Origin: JAKQDH01 sp029558835
GTDB taxonomy: Bacteria; Planctomycetota; Phycisphaerae; UBA1845
NCBI GenBank assembly: GCA_035356615.1
Contig: DAOQSN010000005.1
Span: 62,001-126,000 of the forward strand
Direction: 5' to 3'
DNA: 64,000 bases
Below the pieces are notes generated by a model that was not told the origin of the DNA, did no database searches, and worked only from the letters and a program-made list of their open reading frames with translations. The translations under genes and the position numbers were made by a program. Shown here piece after piece: positions 16,325 through 24,577 of this stretch (its first letter is position 1; every line of letters begins with the position of its first letter).

Positions 16325-16906
16325 TCAGGCCCGAGCGATCTGCCGGCCGAACGCCCGCGCGCGCTCGGCCAGGGCGTGGTCGCCGCGCACCGCGACCGGG
16401 CCCTTCAGGTTGGGTGCCACGAACGCGCCCAGCCACCGGGCGCCGCTGTAGCGGGCCATCCGGCGGCACGTTTCCTCGACCAGGTCCGCCCCGTCGTTGT
16501 TGCCGCCGCCGGCGGTGATCACGCCGGCCACGGCCTGCCCCTCGAGCAGGCACCTGACCTGACCGTCGTCACCGAACTTGAACATGCAGTAGAGGCGGTC
16601 CAGGGCCATCTTCAGTACCCACGAGGGAGACCAGCAGAACACCGGCGTCGCCAGCACCAGCACGTCCGACGCCAGCGTTTGCCGCAGCACGAGCTGCATG
16701 TCGTCGTCGACCGCGCAGCCGGGCGCGTCGTCCTGGCCCTGGCAGGCGAAGCACTCCCGGCAACCGGAAAGGTGCTTCAGCCCGATCAGGTCGATGACGT
16801 CGGCAACCGCGCCCGCGGCCGTCGCACCCTCCAGCACGAAATCGAGTACCGCCCGAGTGTTCCCCTGCACCCGCGGACTGCCCTGCAACGCCAGTATCCT
16901 CGCCAT
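16325..16906 (-). CDS. Flavodoxin-fold NAD(P)H-dependent FMN reductase family protein
   Basis: 193 residues from the ATG at 16906, which has GGAGATGAG just upstream. The FMN phosphate loop GSPRVQGNTRAV (residues 8-19), the ATPVFCWSPSWVLKMALDR segment and AGVITAGGGNNDG match the NADPH-dependent FMN reductase / iron-sulphur flavoprotein group. A Cys-rich stretch (GCRECFACQGQDDAPGC, near residues 48-64) is like the compact cluster motif of iron-sulphur flavoproteins, so it may carry a [4Fe-4S] cluster as well as FMN. It is 162 nt upstream of the MttB-type gene on the same strand and could serve as electron donor there; co-transcription is plausible, not shown. Confidence 0.82.
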   Translation of the reverse strand: MARILALQGSPRVQGNTRAVLDFVLEGATAAGAVADVIDLIGLKHLSGCRECFACQGQDDAPGCAVDDDMQLVLRQTLASDVLVLATPVFCWSPSWVLKMALDRLYCMFKFGDDGQVRCLLEGQAVAGVITAGGGNNDGADLVEETCRRMARYSGARWLGAFVAPNLKGPVAVRGDHALAERARAFGRQIARA

Positions 16907-17250
16907 GCTTCTCATCTCCGTGCCCGTATTGCCTGGCCCCGCTCCGGTGCTCATGACCCGAACCGCGACCAACGGGGAGCGGCCCCAGGCCGGCAATCGT
17001 GGGCCACGCTCGGGTATGCTGATGCCCCAGCGGCTCCCGAACCGGCTACGCCTTCTCCAGTCTACGCGGACGTGCTCGGTCCGGCAACCTCCGGCGCACC
17101 AACAACCCCCCGCGGACTGGAATACTGCCGCTACCCGCGTCGGCCACCGGCCCCGGGGATTGGACCCCCTAACGTCTCGGCAACGGCGAGGCTTGGGGCG
17201 GCCGCTCTGACCGCGGGCGCGTGCCGTCGAATGGCACTTCGGCCACTACC
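16907..17250. other. Intergenic gap, 344 nt
   Basis: GC-rich sequence between the flavodoxin gene start and the YchF gene end, both on the minus strand. No supported gene, RNA or repeat was seen; it must contain the promoter of the flavodoxin gene but no clear -10/-35 pair was found. Confidence 0.5.
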
Positions 17251-18315
17251 TCATGAACTGGAGAGGATCTGCAGGATGTCACCATCGCGGACGACGTAGG
17301 TCTTGCCTTCCTTGCGAACCTTGCCGGCGGCCTTGGCGCCTTTCATGTCCGTATGGGCCACGAGTTCATCGTAAGATATGGTCTCCGCCCGGATGAACCC
17401 ACGTGCCAGGTCGGTATGTACCTTGGCGGCTGCCTCCAGGGCCGTGTGACCCCGCGGCAGCGACCACGCCCGCGCTTCCTCGGCGTTCATGGTGAAGAAC
17501 GTGATCATTCCGCCGGCCTGGTGGCAAGTGTGGATCAGGCGCGCGCGGGCGGGCTCGGGCAGGCCCAAGTCCTCCAGAAACGCGGTGCGCTCCTCCGGCT
17601 CCAGCGCGTTCAGTTCCGCCTCGATCTCCGCGCTCAGCACCATCGACGCGGCCACGTGCGGCAGCACGAGCGGAGGCGTCGTCGTCACCTTGTCGTCCGA
17701 GACGTTCAATACACAGACGATGGGCAGCTCGGTCAGGAACGCGAAGCTGCTGAACAGCTTCCGCTCCTCGTCGGTAGTGATTACCGTCGACAGCGGCGCG
17801 TTGGATTCGAGGGCCTCGCGACAACGGGTCAGCAACGCCAGTTCGTGCTTCTCCGCGTCGTGGGTCTTGCTGGGCTTCTTGAGGGCCTTCTCCACTTTGT
17901 CGATGCGGTTCGTGACAGTCTCCAGGTCGGCGAAGATCAGTTCGTCCCACATCTCCGCGAAATCGGCGGCAGGGTCGATCCGCCCGCGGTAGGGGGGCAC
18001 CGCGGGGTTGTCAAACGCCCGCACCACAACGACCAGCACCTGCGCCAGCCGCACGGTGGGCAGCACGTGTCGCCATTCCTCCTGCCCCTTCGGTGCGTCG
18101 AGCGAGCAACCGGGTACGTCCACGAACTCGATCGTCTCCTCGGTCACCTTCTTGGGTCGCACCAGGTCCGCCAGGTACTTCAACCGTGGCTCCGGGATGT
18201 GGCTCACCGCCCGGTGTGGTTCCGGGGAGGCATGATGGTCCGGTACCTTGCCGGTAATGGCGGCGAATACGGCACTTTTGCCCGATTGCGGCAAACCGAT
18301 GATCGCTGCGTTCAT
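17251..18315 (-). CDS. ychF: Obg-family GTPase/ATPase YchF
   Basis: 354 residues from the ATG at 18315 (MNAAIIGLPQSGKSAVF), with GGAGGACTTCCC before it. The P-loop GLPQSGKS lies at residues 7-14, the Switch II region as FVDVPGC, and the altered G4 region as NVSD in place of NKxD, as in YchF proteins that prefer ATP. A C-terminal TGS domain includes ITFFTMN, AWSLPRGHTALEAAAKVHTDLARGF and a final VVRDGDILQI. YchF acts on ribosomes and in oxidative-stress tuning. The central coiled-coil insert is typical. No functional link to neighbours is apparent. Confidence 0.92.
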   Translation of the reverse strand: MNAAIIGLPQSGKSAVFAAITGKVPDHHASPEPHRAVSHIPEPRLKYLADLVRPKKVTEETIEFVDVPGCSLDAPKGQEEWRHVLPTVRLAQVLVVVVRAFDNPAVPPYRGRIDPAADFAEMWDELIFADLETVTNRIDKVEKALKKPSKTHDAEKHELALLTRCREALESNAPLSTVITTDEERKLFSSFAFLTELPIVCVLNVSDDKVTTTPPLVLPHVAASMVLSAEIEAELNALEPEERTAFLEDLGLPEPARARLIHTCHQAGGMITFFTMNAEEARAWSLPRGHTALEAAAKVHTDLARGFIRAETISYDELVAHTDMKGAKAAGKVRKEGKTYVVRDGDILQILSSS

Positions 18316-18685
18316 GGGAAGTCCTCCCGGCTGCCCCCATTCTACCGGTTGGGCAGTCGGGGGCGAGAGGATATTCCGTTCCAGTGGACACCCCGTCCAC
18401 GCGGGTCGGCCCGCCGGCTTCCTGCCCGCACGTCGAAGCAATAGCGCCGGCCCCCGGGGCTGACGTAGAGTGCCTCAACCCTACCGGTCCCCAGGGCGTC
18501 AGCCGCCGATTAACGGTCCTTCAACATGCCGCACAGTCCGCACCTTTGGAACCGGGGGCTGCCCGGTACGCCAACGTACCCCCGCCCCCGCGTTGCAATT
18601 CCGCCGCGTCCGCCCTATGCTCGGGGTTTGTGGCGCTTGGTCATGCCCAACGCATCATCCAACTACGGCAGCAGGAGGTCAATCC
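18316..18685. other. Divergent intergenic region, 370 nt
   Basis: Lies between the minus-strand YchF and plus-strand fbp genes, so it should contain promoters for both. No convincing -10/-35 pair, repeat or RNA was seen. The only firm signal is the ribosome site GCAGGAGGTC just before the fbp GTG. Confidence 0.45.
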
Positions 18686-19696
18686 GTGCGTACCACCTCA
18701 GAACCCACCAGCATCGTCACCCTGCAACAGCACATTATCGAGCAGCAGCGCGAGCATCCGACGGCCACCGGCGAGTTCAGTTGGCTCTTGTCGGGCATCA
18801 CGCTGGCAACCGAGATCATCCAGGCCCAGGTGCGGCGGGCCGGACTGCTCAGTGCGGCCGTCCTCGGCGAAACCGGCACCCGGAACGTGCAGGGCGAGAT
18901 GGTGCAGAAGCTCGATGTCATCGCCAACAAGACGATCTGCTCGTGCCTGGGCTACCGCAACGTGGGCATCATGGTGTCCGAGGAGGACGATGAGCCCACC
19001 ATCGTGAAAGAGGGTACCCGCACGCGCAAGTACATCGTCCTGTTCGATCCGCTCGACGGCTCGAGCAACATCGACGTCAACGTGTCGATCGGGACGATCT
19101 TCTCCATCCTGCAGCGGCGCGACGACGTGAAGGACGACGACGTCATGGCGCACATCCTCCAGCCCGGCTGCCAGCAACTGGCGGCCGGCTACGTCGTCTA
19201 CGGCTCGAGCACGGTGCTGGCGTACACCACGGGTGAGGGTGTGCACATGTTCACGCTCGACCCGTCGATCGGGGCATATGTGCTGTCCCGCGAGAACGTG
19301 CGCATGCCGCACACGGGCAAGGAGTACAGCGTCAACGAGGCCTATCGCGACACGTTCCCCGATGCCATCCAGCGATACTTGCAGTGGGTGAAGACGGCGG
19401 AAGCCGGCAAGTACAGCATGCGCTACATCGGCTCGTTCGTGGCCGACTTCCACCGCACGCTCCTGCGTGGTGGGGTGTTCCTGTACCCGCCCACCAAATC
19501 CGCCCCCGGCGGAAAGCTGCGCCTGATGTATGAGGCCAACCCGATGGCGTTCCTGGCGGAGCAGGCGGGGGGGGCGGCCACCGACGGCAAGCAACGCATC
19601 CTCGACAAGGCGCCCAAGGCTCTCCACGAGCGCACGCCGCTGGTGATCGGCAGCAAGGCCGAGGTGGACCGCGTCCTGTCGTTCTGGCAAGGTTGA
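18686..19696 (+). CDS. fbp: Fructose-1,6-bisphosphatase, class 1
   Basis: 336 residues, the normal class 1 length. The GTG at 18686 has a strong AGGAGG 8 nt upstream, so the longer frame back to 18470 is not used. Metal and substrate motifs are present: VSEEDDEP (metal-binding acidic residues) and DPLDGSSNIDVNVSIGTIF, plus the C-terminal GGKLRLMYEANPMAFLAEQAGG. It hydrolyses fructose-1,6-bisphosphate to fructose-6-phosphate in gluconeogenesis or sugar-phosphate cycles. Stands alone, with its own leader region. Confidence 0.95.
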   Translation: MRTTSEPTSIVTLQQHIIEQQREHPTATGEFSWLLSGITLATEIIQAQVRRAGLLSAAVLGETGTRNVQGEMVQKLDVIANKTICSCLGYRNVGIMVSEEDDEPTIVKEGTRTRKYIVLFDPLDGSSNIDVNVSIGTIFSILQRRDDVKDDDVMAHILQPGCQQLAAGYVVYGSSTVLAYTTGEGVHMFTLDPSIGAYVLSRENVRMPHTGKEYSVNEAYRDTFPDAIQRYLQWVKTAEAGKYSMRYIGSFVADFHRTLLRGGVFLYPPTKSAPGGKLRLMYEANPMAFLAEQAGGAATDGKQRILDKAPKALHERTPLVIGSKAEVDRVLSFWQG

Positions 19697-19957
19697 ACCA
19701 CGGCCCCGTCTCAGCATCGGATCGTGACCGCGCCGATCCTGCCTCCGGTCAATTCGGACGGCCCGGGATTTGCGCCGGGGGCGGGCCAGGGGGGCGCGCG
19801 CGGCACGCGACACTTCCGACCGGCGTGAGAACAGGTCTGGTGCGGGTAACGCCCGCGCATGCGCATCATGATCGGGCGGGAGTGTGTGCGTGTATGCAAG
19901 TGACACTGTAGTTTGGGCGTTTCTGGCGTTCACTACGCAAGTTCGGCACGTGTCGAC

Positions 19958-19985
19958 TTGAAGGCGGGCGCGATACCTCTACAAT
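19958..19985 (+). promoter_or_regulatory. Candidate promoter of the PAS-Fis regulator
   Basis: TTGAAG (19958-19963) and TACAAT (19980-19985) with 16-nt spacing, about 78 nt before the GTG at 20070. It lies in the 373-nt gap after fbp, which otherwise shows no gene. Confidence 0.4.
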
Positions 19986-20069
19986 CCGGACGAAGTTCGG
20001 GGCTCGGCTCTTTCAATGTAGGGCGAGGATTGCGTTCTCTGGACGGCCACGACGGCTGGAGGTGTAGTC

Positions 20070-20750
20070 GTGTACACGAATGGAATCAACGAAGTACTGT
20101 CACGGTCGCGGGATGGCCTGTTCGTCATCGGTCACGACCGCCAGTTTGCGGTCTTCAGTGCGGGTTGTGAGCGGATTACGGGGTTCTCGGCGGGCGAGGT
20201 GCTGGGTCAGCGGTGTGGCTGCCGGGATCGGCAGGAGTGCGGCGACAGTCAATCGCAGACGCTGGTCGAGGCCCTGTGTCCGGGGCTGCAGGTATTCCAC
20301 GGGGACGTTGCCACCTGTCGGCAGCGGGTTCGAATCCGCCGGCGTGATGGGCAGGACGTACTGGTGGAGACCCGCTACTCGCCCATGTACGATGATCATG
20401 GCTCGGTAGCGTGTGTCGTGGGGGTAGTGCGCGACATCAGTGGAGCTAGCGACGTGGAGAAGGAACTGCGCAAGGGCGGCAACGGAACCTTCATCACCGG
20501 TGGGCTGGAGCCGCTGTTGCCGGAGCCGGCCGTACCCGTCGGTGACGCGGGTGGTGGCGCCGACGACGGGGATGAGTCGGAAGGGGCACTGGACCGCGTG
20601 CTTGCCAGCGTCGAGAGACGGGAGATTCTGCAGGCGCTCCGGACGGCCGGCGGACAGAGGACGTTGGCGGCCAAGGCGCTCGGGATTTCCCGGAGCCGGC
20701 TGTACCGGCGGATGGAAGCGCTGCGCATCGATCCCCGCGAGGACGTATAG
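20070..20750 (+). CDS. PAS-domain protein with Fis-type DNA-binding tail
   Basis: 226 residues. GGAGGTGTAGTC precedes the GTG. Residues 8-130 form a PAS domain (FVIGHDRQFAVFSAGCERITGFSAGEVLG start, YSPMYDD, VVGVVRDIS end). It is unusually Cys-rich (Cys33, 49, 51, 57, 70, 83), including CGCRDRQEC, which may hold an Fe-S cluster, haem or redox switch. A Gly/Asp linker (about 145-172) leads to a Fis/NtrC-type helix-turn-helix (residues 185-220: ILQALRTAGGQRTLAAKAL then GISRSRLYRRM). It lacks the AAA+ domain of true sigma-54 activators, so it is either a stand-alone regulator or a shortened descendant of one. Its targets are unknown. Confidence 0.85.
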   Translation: MYTNGINEVLSRSRDGLFVIGHDRQFAVFSAGCERITGFSAGEVLGQRCGCRDRQECGDSQSQTLVEALCPGLQVFHGDVATCRQRVRIRRRDGQDVLVETRYSPMYDDHGSVACVVGVVRDISGASDVEKELRKGGNGTFITGGLEPLLPEPAVPVGDAGGGADDGDESEGALDRVLASVERREILQALRTAGGQRTLAAKALGISRSRLYRRMEALRIDPREDV

Positions 20751-21490
20751 CGGTACGTGACGCACGTGCCGAGCCGGCGTCGCGTCGACGACCGGCGGCG
20801 GGGACGACTCCGCTGTCGGCTCGGACGCGTCATGGCTGTGTCTCAGTCCGGACTCGATGTCTCAGAATCGACCGGCATCGGATTCACATTCGCCCGTCAG
20901 GCCGGGACGCGGCTGCCCACGGCGCCGCACTCGCTTGACACACACACGGGCTGGGAATTCAATTCACGGTTCGGGTGCCGTTCACAGGGGCTGGTGCGGC
21001 TTCAGGCAGCCTCAAAGCGACACGTCTGTTGGAGGAAGAGGCAGGTCTGAAGGGTTTGCTGTCCAAAGGGCCCGAGGGGAGCGGGCGCCCCAGCGGATAC
21101 GCGGGGCGGTATGTTTCGCTCGGTCCAGCCTTTAAGCGGAGCCGAACGCGTTTCTAGTCTAATGCGAGGTCGTTGAGGGACCTTGCGCCACGCTAGTGGC
21201 TGGCAGGGTCCGATCATTTTATCCGTTTTCATGCCGGGTGGATATCTGGGTGATCGGTTGCTTGACTGTGCACCTGCGGCTGTTATAATGACGTTGGCAG
21301 TTTATGCTGGGTGCAGTTGCGTTACCTGCTGATATATTGGGGGGAGCAGGTTTCCGGTCCCACGCTTGCAGGAGTGTGGCTGGGGGGTAGCCGACGAATG
21401 TTCTGGTAGGAGGTGGCCCGTCTCCCACACGCGGGTGAGGTTGGCGGTGCGCGCCGTCCGGCTCAGGCGGTTGGTTGAGGAAGCCCCGAC
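20751..21490. other. Long intergenic region, 740 nt
   Basis: No frame in this stretch resembles a protein and no known RNA fold was recognised. It holds a good sigma-70 promoter at 21262-21289, leaving a leader of about 195 nt before the next gene. The rest is unexplained. Confidence 0.45.
21262..21289 (+). promoter_or_regulatory. Sigma-70-like promoter for the BrxD-like ATPase gene
   Basis: TTGACT (21262-21267) and a perfect TATAAT (21284-21289), 16 nt apart; the best promoter match in the window. Transcription would start near 21297 and give a leader of about 195 nt, long enough for post-transcriptional control. Confidence 0.6.
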
Positions 21491-23542
21491 GTGGCAGCGG
21501 AAGCGAACAAGCGACCGACGGCGGTGAAGCTAGAGCGGCGGGACCGGATCGCCATCATCCAGGCGTTGTCGGCCGGCGCCGTACCACCGTCCGGGCTGCG
21601 CTTCCTGCAAGTCGGTCTCGAACGTGAGCTGGACACCGTAGCGAAGAACCTCGCGGAAGCGGCCGAGGGGATGGCGTCGGTACGGTTTGTGGCGGGACCC
21701 CCGGAGAGCGGGAAGACGTTTTTTCTGCACCTGGTTCGGGCACTGGCGTTGGAGCGGGGGTTCGTGGTGGCGCAGGCGGATCTGTCGGCCGCGCGGAGGC
21801 TGCACGCGCGGAACGGTGAGGCGCGGGCCCTGTACAGCGAGTTGATGAAGAACCTCGTCGCCCCGCCGGGGCCGGACACCATAGCGTTGGGCACGCTGAT
21901 CCAGCGGTGGGTTGCCGGGCTGGAGGCGGACGTCCACGGGCGCGGCGGCGGGGCGGCCGACGTGGAAGCGGCCATGGCGGGCGCGCTGCAGCCGTTGCTG
22001 GGGCTGTCGGGGGGCTTCGATTTCGCCACCGTGTTGGGGCATTACTACGAGGGGTGTGTAACGCACAACACCGAGTTGCAGGGTAACGCCCTGCGGTGGC
22101 TGCGGGCGGAATACACCTCGGCGGAAGAGGCGCGGGCCGATCTGGGGGTGCGGTCCATCATCGACGATGATTCGTTGCTCAATTCGCTGGCGCTCTTCGC
22201 GGCGTTTTTGAAGATCACGGGCTGCGCCGGCCTGCTGGTGAACCTCGACGAACTGGGGGCTCTGGTGGCGCACCTCCGCGACCCGGCGGCGCGGGCGGCG
22301 AATTTCGCGGTGATTCGGCAGTTGATGGACATGTGTCTGCAAGGGCGCGTGTCGGGCCTGATGCTGCTGTTCGCCGTGGATGACGCCGGTCTCGAGGACC
22401 GGCAGCGCGGCCTCAAGAGCGACGAGACCCTGGGTAAGCGCTTGGCGCCGAGTCGGTTTGCCAACAACGGTTTCCTGGATTTGTCGTCGCCGGTGATCCG
22501 GCTGCGAGGCGTGGCGCGGGAGGATTACCCACGGCTGCTGGCGAACGTCCAGGAGGTGTTCAGCGAGGACGGACGGGTGCGACTGCCGGCCGAGGGGATT
22601 GAGCGGTACCTTGAGGCCTGCGACGAGCAGTACGGCCCGGAGTATGTGCAACAACCCTGTGAGACCGTGCGGGACTTCCTGGGCCTTCTGCGGGTGCTGG
22701 AGAACGATCGTTCGGCGGATTGGTCGAGTCTCCTGGAAGCCGCACGGGTGGAGAGCAGCCGGCGTGAAGAGGCGGACGCACTGTGGCGCCGACGGACCGA
22801 CGGGTTTGGGTGGGGAGCCGGGGCAGGGTCGTTCGGCGATTTGCGAGGACGGCGCTGGTCGCGGCGGGGGGTTGCGGCGGCGATTGCCGTGGCGTTACTG
22901 GCTGCGGCCATCGTGCTCGGTGTCTGGGCCGTGGTGGTGACGGCCATGCCGGCATTGAAGGGGCAACTGCAGGTCAAGTACAGCGAGATACGCGGCGGAC
23001 TGCGACTCCCCGTGACGGGTGACGTGGTGCCGCTGACGGTGGGGAGCTTCTTCAGTGTTGACGTGTCGTTGAGCGAACCTGCGTATGCCTGGGTCGTGGG
23101 TGTCGACCAGGCGGGAGTGGTGAGCCTTCTCTACGGAGAAGCGGAGCAGCCGGCCAAGACAACCCGGGTCCAGCTTCCGGGCGGCAACGAACTCTGGCCG
23201 GTCACCGCGCCACCCGGCACGAAGACGATCATCCTGCTCGCCTCGCGGACGGCGGTTAAGGACACGGAGGAGTTGCGGCGAGCCGTCCGCGCTTTGCGAC
23301 CGCTGCCGCAGGCTGCTTCGGCGGACCTGCTGGTGCTTCGGCGGGGAGAAGTGACACGTGAACGGTCGCGCCAGGCGGGGGTTGGGGGGGCGGCCCAGCG
23401 GCAGGAGTCTGACGTGGGTTTTCTGACGCAGTTGCAGAACCTCTTCGGCGGGCGGTTCGAGGTGGTGCAGGCCGTGGCATTTCCCATTGTCGCGGAACCG
23501 GTCGAATCCAGCCCTCTCCTGTACGATCAAAGCGGAAGCTGA
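21491..23542 (+). CDS. BrxD-like AAA ATPase fused to a membrane helix and a DUF4384-like domain
   Basis: 683 residues. GTG start with GAGGAAG about 10 nt upstream. Residues 15-430 match the DUF2791/BrxD ATPase pattern: VPPSGLRFLQVGLERELD, Walker A GPPESGKT (69-76), QADLSAARRLH, and Walker B LLVNLDEL (248-255). Residues about 461-485 are a single membrane helix after a basic stretch, so the ATPase faces the cytoplasm. Residues about 512-600 resemble DUF4384 (LTVGSFFSVDVSLSEPAYAW, then a VVSLLYG-like strand), a beta domain often attached to kinases, caspase-like or secretion proteins. BrxD normally works in phage-defence BREX loci, but no BrxA/B/C, PglX or PglZ gene is near. This is a stand-alone membrane-anchored relative; role unknown, signalling or defence possible. 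Confidence 0.78.
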   Translation: MAAEANKRPTAVKLERRDRIAIIQALSAGAVPPSGLRFLQVGLERELDTVAKNLAEAAEGMASVRFVAGPPESGKTFFLHLVRALALERGFVVAQADLSAARRLHARNGEARALYSELMKNLVAPPGPDTIALGTLIQRWVAGLEADVHGRGGGAADVEAAMAGALQPLLGLSGGFDFATVLGHYYEGCVTHNTELQGNALRWLRAEYTSAEEARADLGVRSIIDDDSLLNSLALFAAFLKITGCAGLLVNLDELGALVAHLRDPAARAANFAVIRQLMDMCLQGRVSGLMLLFAVDDAGLEDRQRGLKSDETLGKRLAPSRFANNGFLDLSSPVIRLRGVAREDYPRLLANVQEVFSEDGRVRLPAEGIERYLEACDEQYGPEYVQQPCETVRDFLGLLRVLENDRSADWSSLLEAARVESSRREEADALWRRRTDGFGWGAGAGSFGDLRGRRWSRRGVAAAIAVALLAAAIVLGVWAVVVTAMPALKGQLQVKYSEIRGGLRLPVTGDVVPLTVGSFFSVDVSLSEPAYAWVVGVDQAGVVSLLYGEAEQPAKTTRVQLPGGNELWPVTAPPGTKTIILLASRTAVKDTEELRRAVRALRPLPQAASADLLVLRRGEVTRERSRQAGVGGAAQRQESDVGFLTQLQNLFGGRFEVVQAVAFPIVAEPVESSPLLYDQSGS

Positions 23543-23840
23543 TGGGACTGGATGCCCACTCGGCGTGCGACCGGCACTGCGGGGACAGTGCCTCGGGGAG
23601 CATCCGCGTCGAGCGCGCGGAGCGGACGCCGCTTCGTCCACGGGCACCCAATCCCGACCCGGCAAGCTGGACTTGGCCCGCGCGGCCAACCCACGGACAT
23701 CACGCACCGACGCACGATCGCGATCGGCGCGGGCTGCATGAATCTGCGGTTGTCGGTCGAAGCTGGGTTGAGCTGCCGGCGCTCTGGGTTCCGTAGGGCA
23801 GTCCCGGGCGGCCGCGCCGCGCGAGTCCCGCCGAAGTCGG

Positions 23841-23858
23841 CGCGGGCTGAAGCCCGCG
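23841..23858. repeat. Short palindrome between convergent genes
   Basis: CGCGGGCT-GA-AGCCCGCG, perfect 8-bp arms, located in the 344-nt gap between the ATPase gene and the minus-strand small gene. It could fold as a bidirectional transcription stop, but no T-run follows, so a dispersed repeat is equally likely. Nothing else was recognised in 23543-23886. Confidence 0.5.
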
Positions 23859-23886
23859 GCTGGCCACGGGGAATACGGGAGCCGCT

Positions 23887-24126
23887 TTAGCCGAGCACGT
23901 GGCGGGCGTCCTCGGCGGTGATCCTGCTGACGGGCTTGCCGAGCTTGTGGCTCAGCCATGCCATCACCGTCGACGTGTACGGGAAAGGGGCGGTTTGGAG
24001 AAGTCGCACCAGCCGGGCGTCCCGCCGGGCGCGTTCTTTGAGCTTGCGTCCGCGATTGACCAGGCGGGTGGCCTGGGCGTCGGACGATCTGCGACTGCGA
24101 AACTGCTTACGCGAAACGGATGCCAT
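23887..24126 (-). CDS. Small basic protein of unknown function
   Basis: 79 residues from the ATG at 24126, with GGAG about 9 nt upstream; a GTG one codon earlier is also possible. The first 45 residues are strongly basic (Arg/Lys-rich), then a WLSHKLGKPVSRITAEDARHVLG segment that looks like a short folded helix pair. The composition could suit nucleic-acid binding. No family recognised. Acceptance rests on the ribosome site, the ordered C-terminus and the absence of a better frame. Confidence 0.5.
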   Translation of the reverse strand: MASVSRKQFRSRRSSDAQATRLVNRGRKLKERARRDARLVRLLQTAPFPYTSTVMAWLSHKLGKPVSRITAEDARHVLG

Positions 24127-24129
24127 CAC

Positions 24130-24577
24130 TACATCTCCGAAACCAACCCGCTGGCAAAAGCGGTATTCTGCCAGCGCCGAGCGGCGGTGTCAATGGGGGA
24201 AGGGGTGGCAAAGGTCAGCGGGTTCGCCCCAGGTTAGGGATGGTATCCGCGGTTCCGAGCAAGCCTCCGCGGTCTCCCCGCGTCGTCAGTACCGGCCTTC
24301 CCGCGATGGTGGTCGGGGTTTGGCAGGCGGTGGCGTCCGCCTACGGTAGCCCAGGCGACGCTGGTGCCTGGACGGTCCACGTCCGCCGACGAAGCCGCAG
24401 CAGACCGCCGTCGATCCGAGACTCTGGAAAGGGTGGGTGGCGTTCGGGTATGCTACAGCGTGCGGTTTCTTAGCGGTTTGGCTTGCGGGGCGGGCAGAAT
24501 GCCGGAGGGGGCCGGTGGCCAGCCGGTCCGTCACGCGGACCGACAGTGGGGATCCGTCATCTCAGGAGGAGCATGTC
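24130..24577. other. Intergenic region upstream of the secreted repeat protein
   Basis: 448 nt between divergent genes. The only clear signal is CAGGAGGAGC just before the ATG at 24578. No promoter pair could be assigned and no other gene is supported. Confidence 0.45.

Noticed and set aside
15900..16553. Minus-strand frame overlapping the MttB start
   Set aside because: Arg/Gly-rich alternative frame crossing two well-supported genes; no domain features.
20757..21050. Possible small gene after the PAS regulator
   Set aside because: Arg-rich low-complexity translation, no ribosome site and no family likeness.
21491..23542. A BREX phage-defence locus
   Set aside because: Only a BrxD-like ATPase is present; BrxA, BrxB, BrxC, PglX, PglZ and BrxL genes are absent from the flanks.
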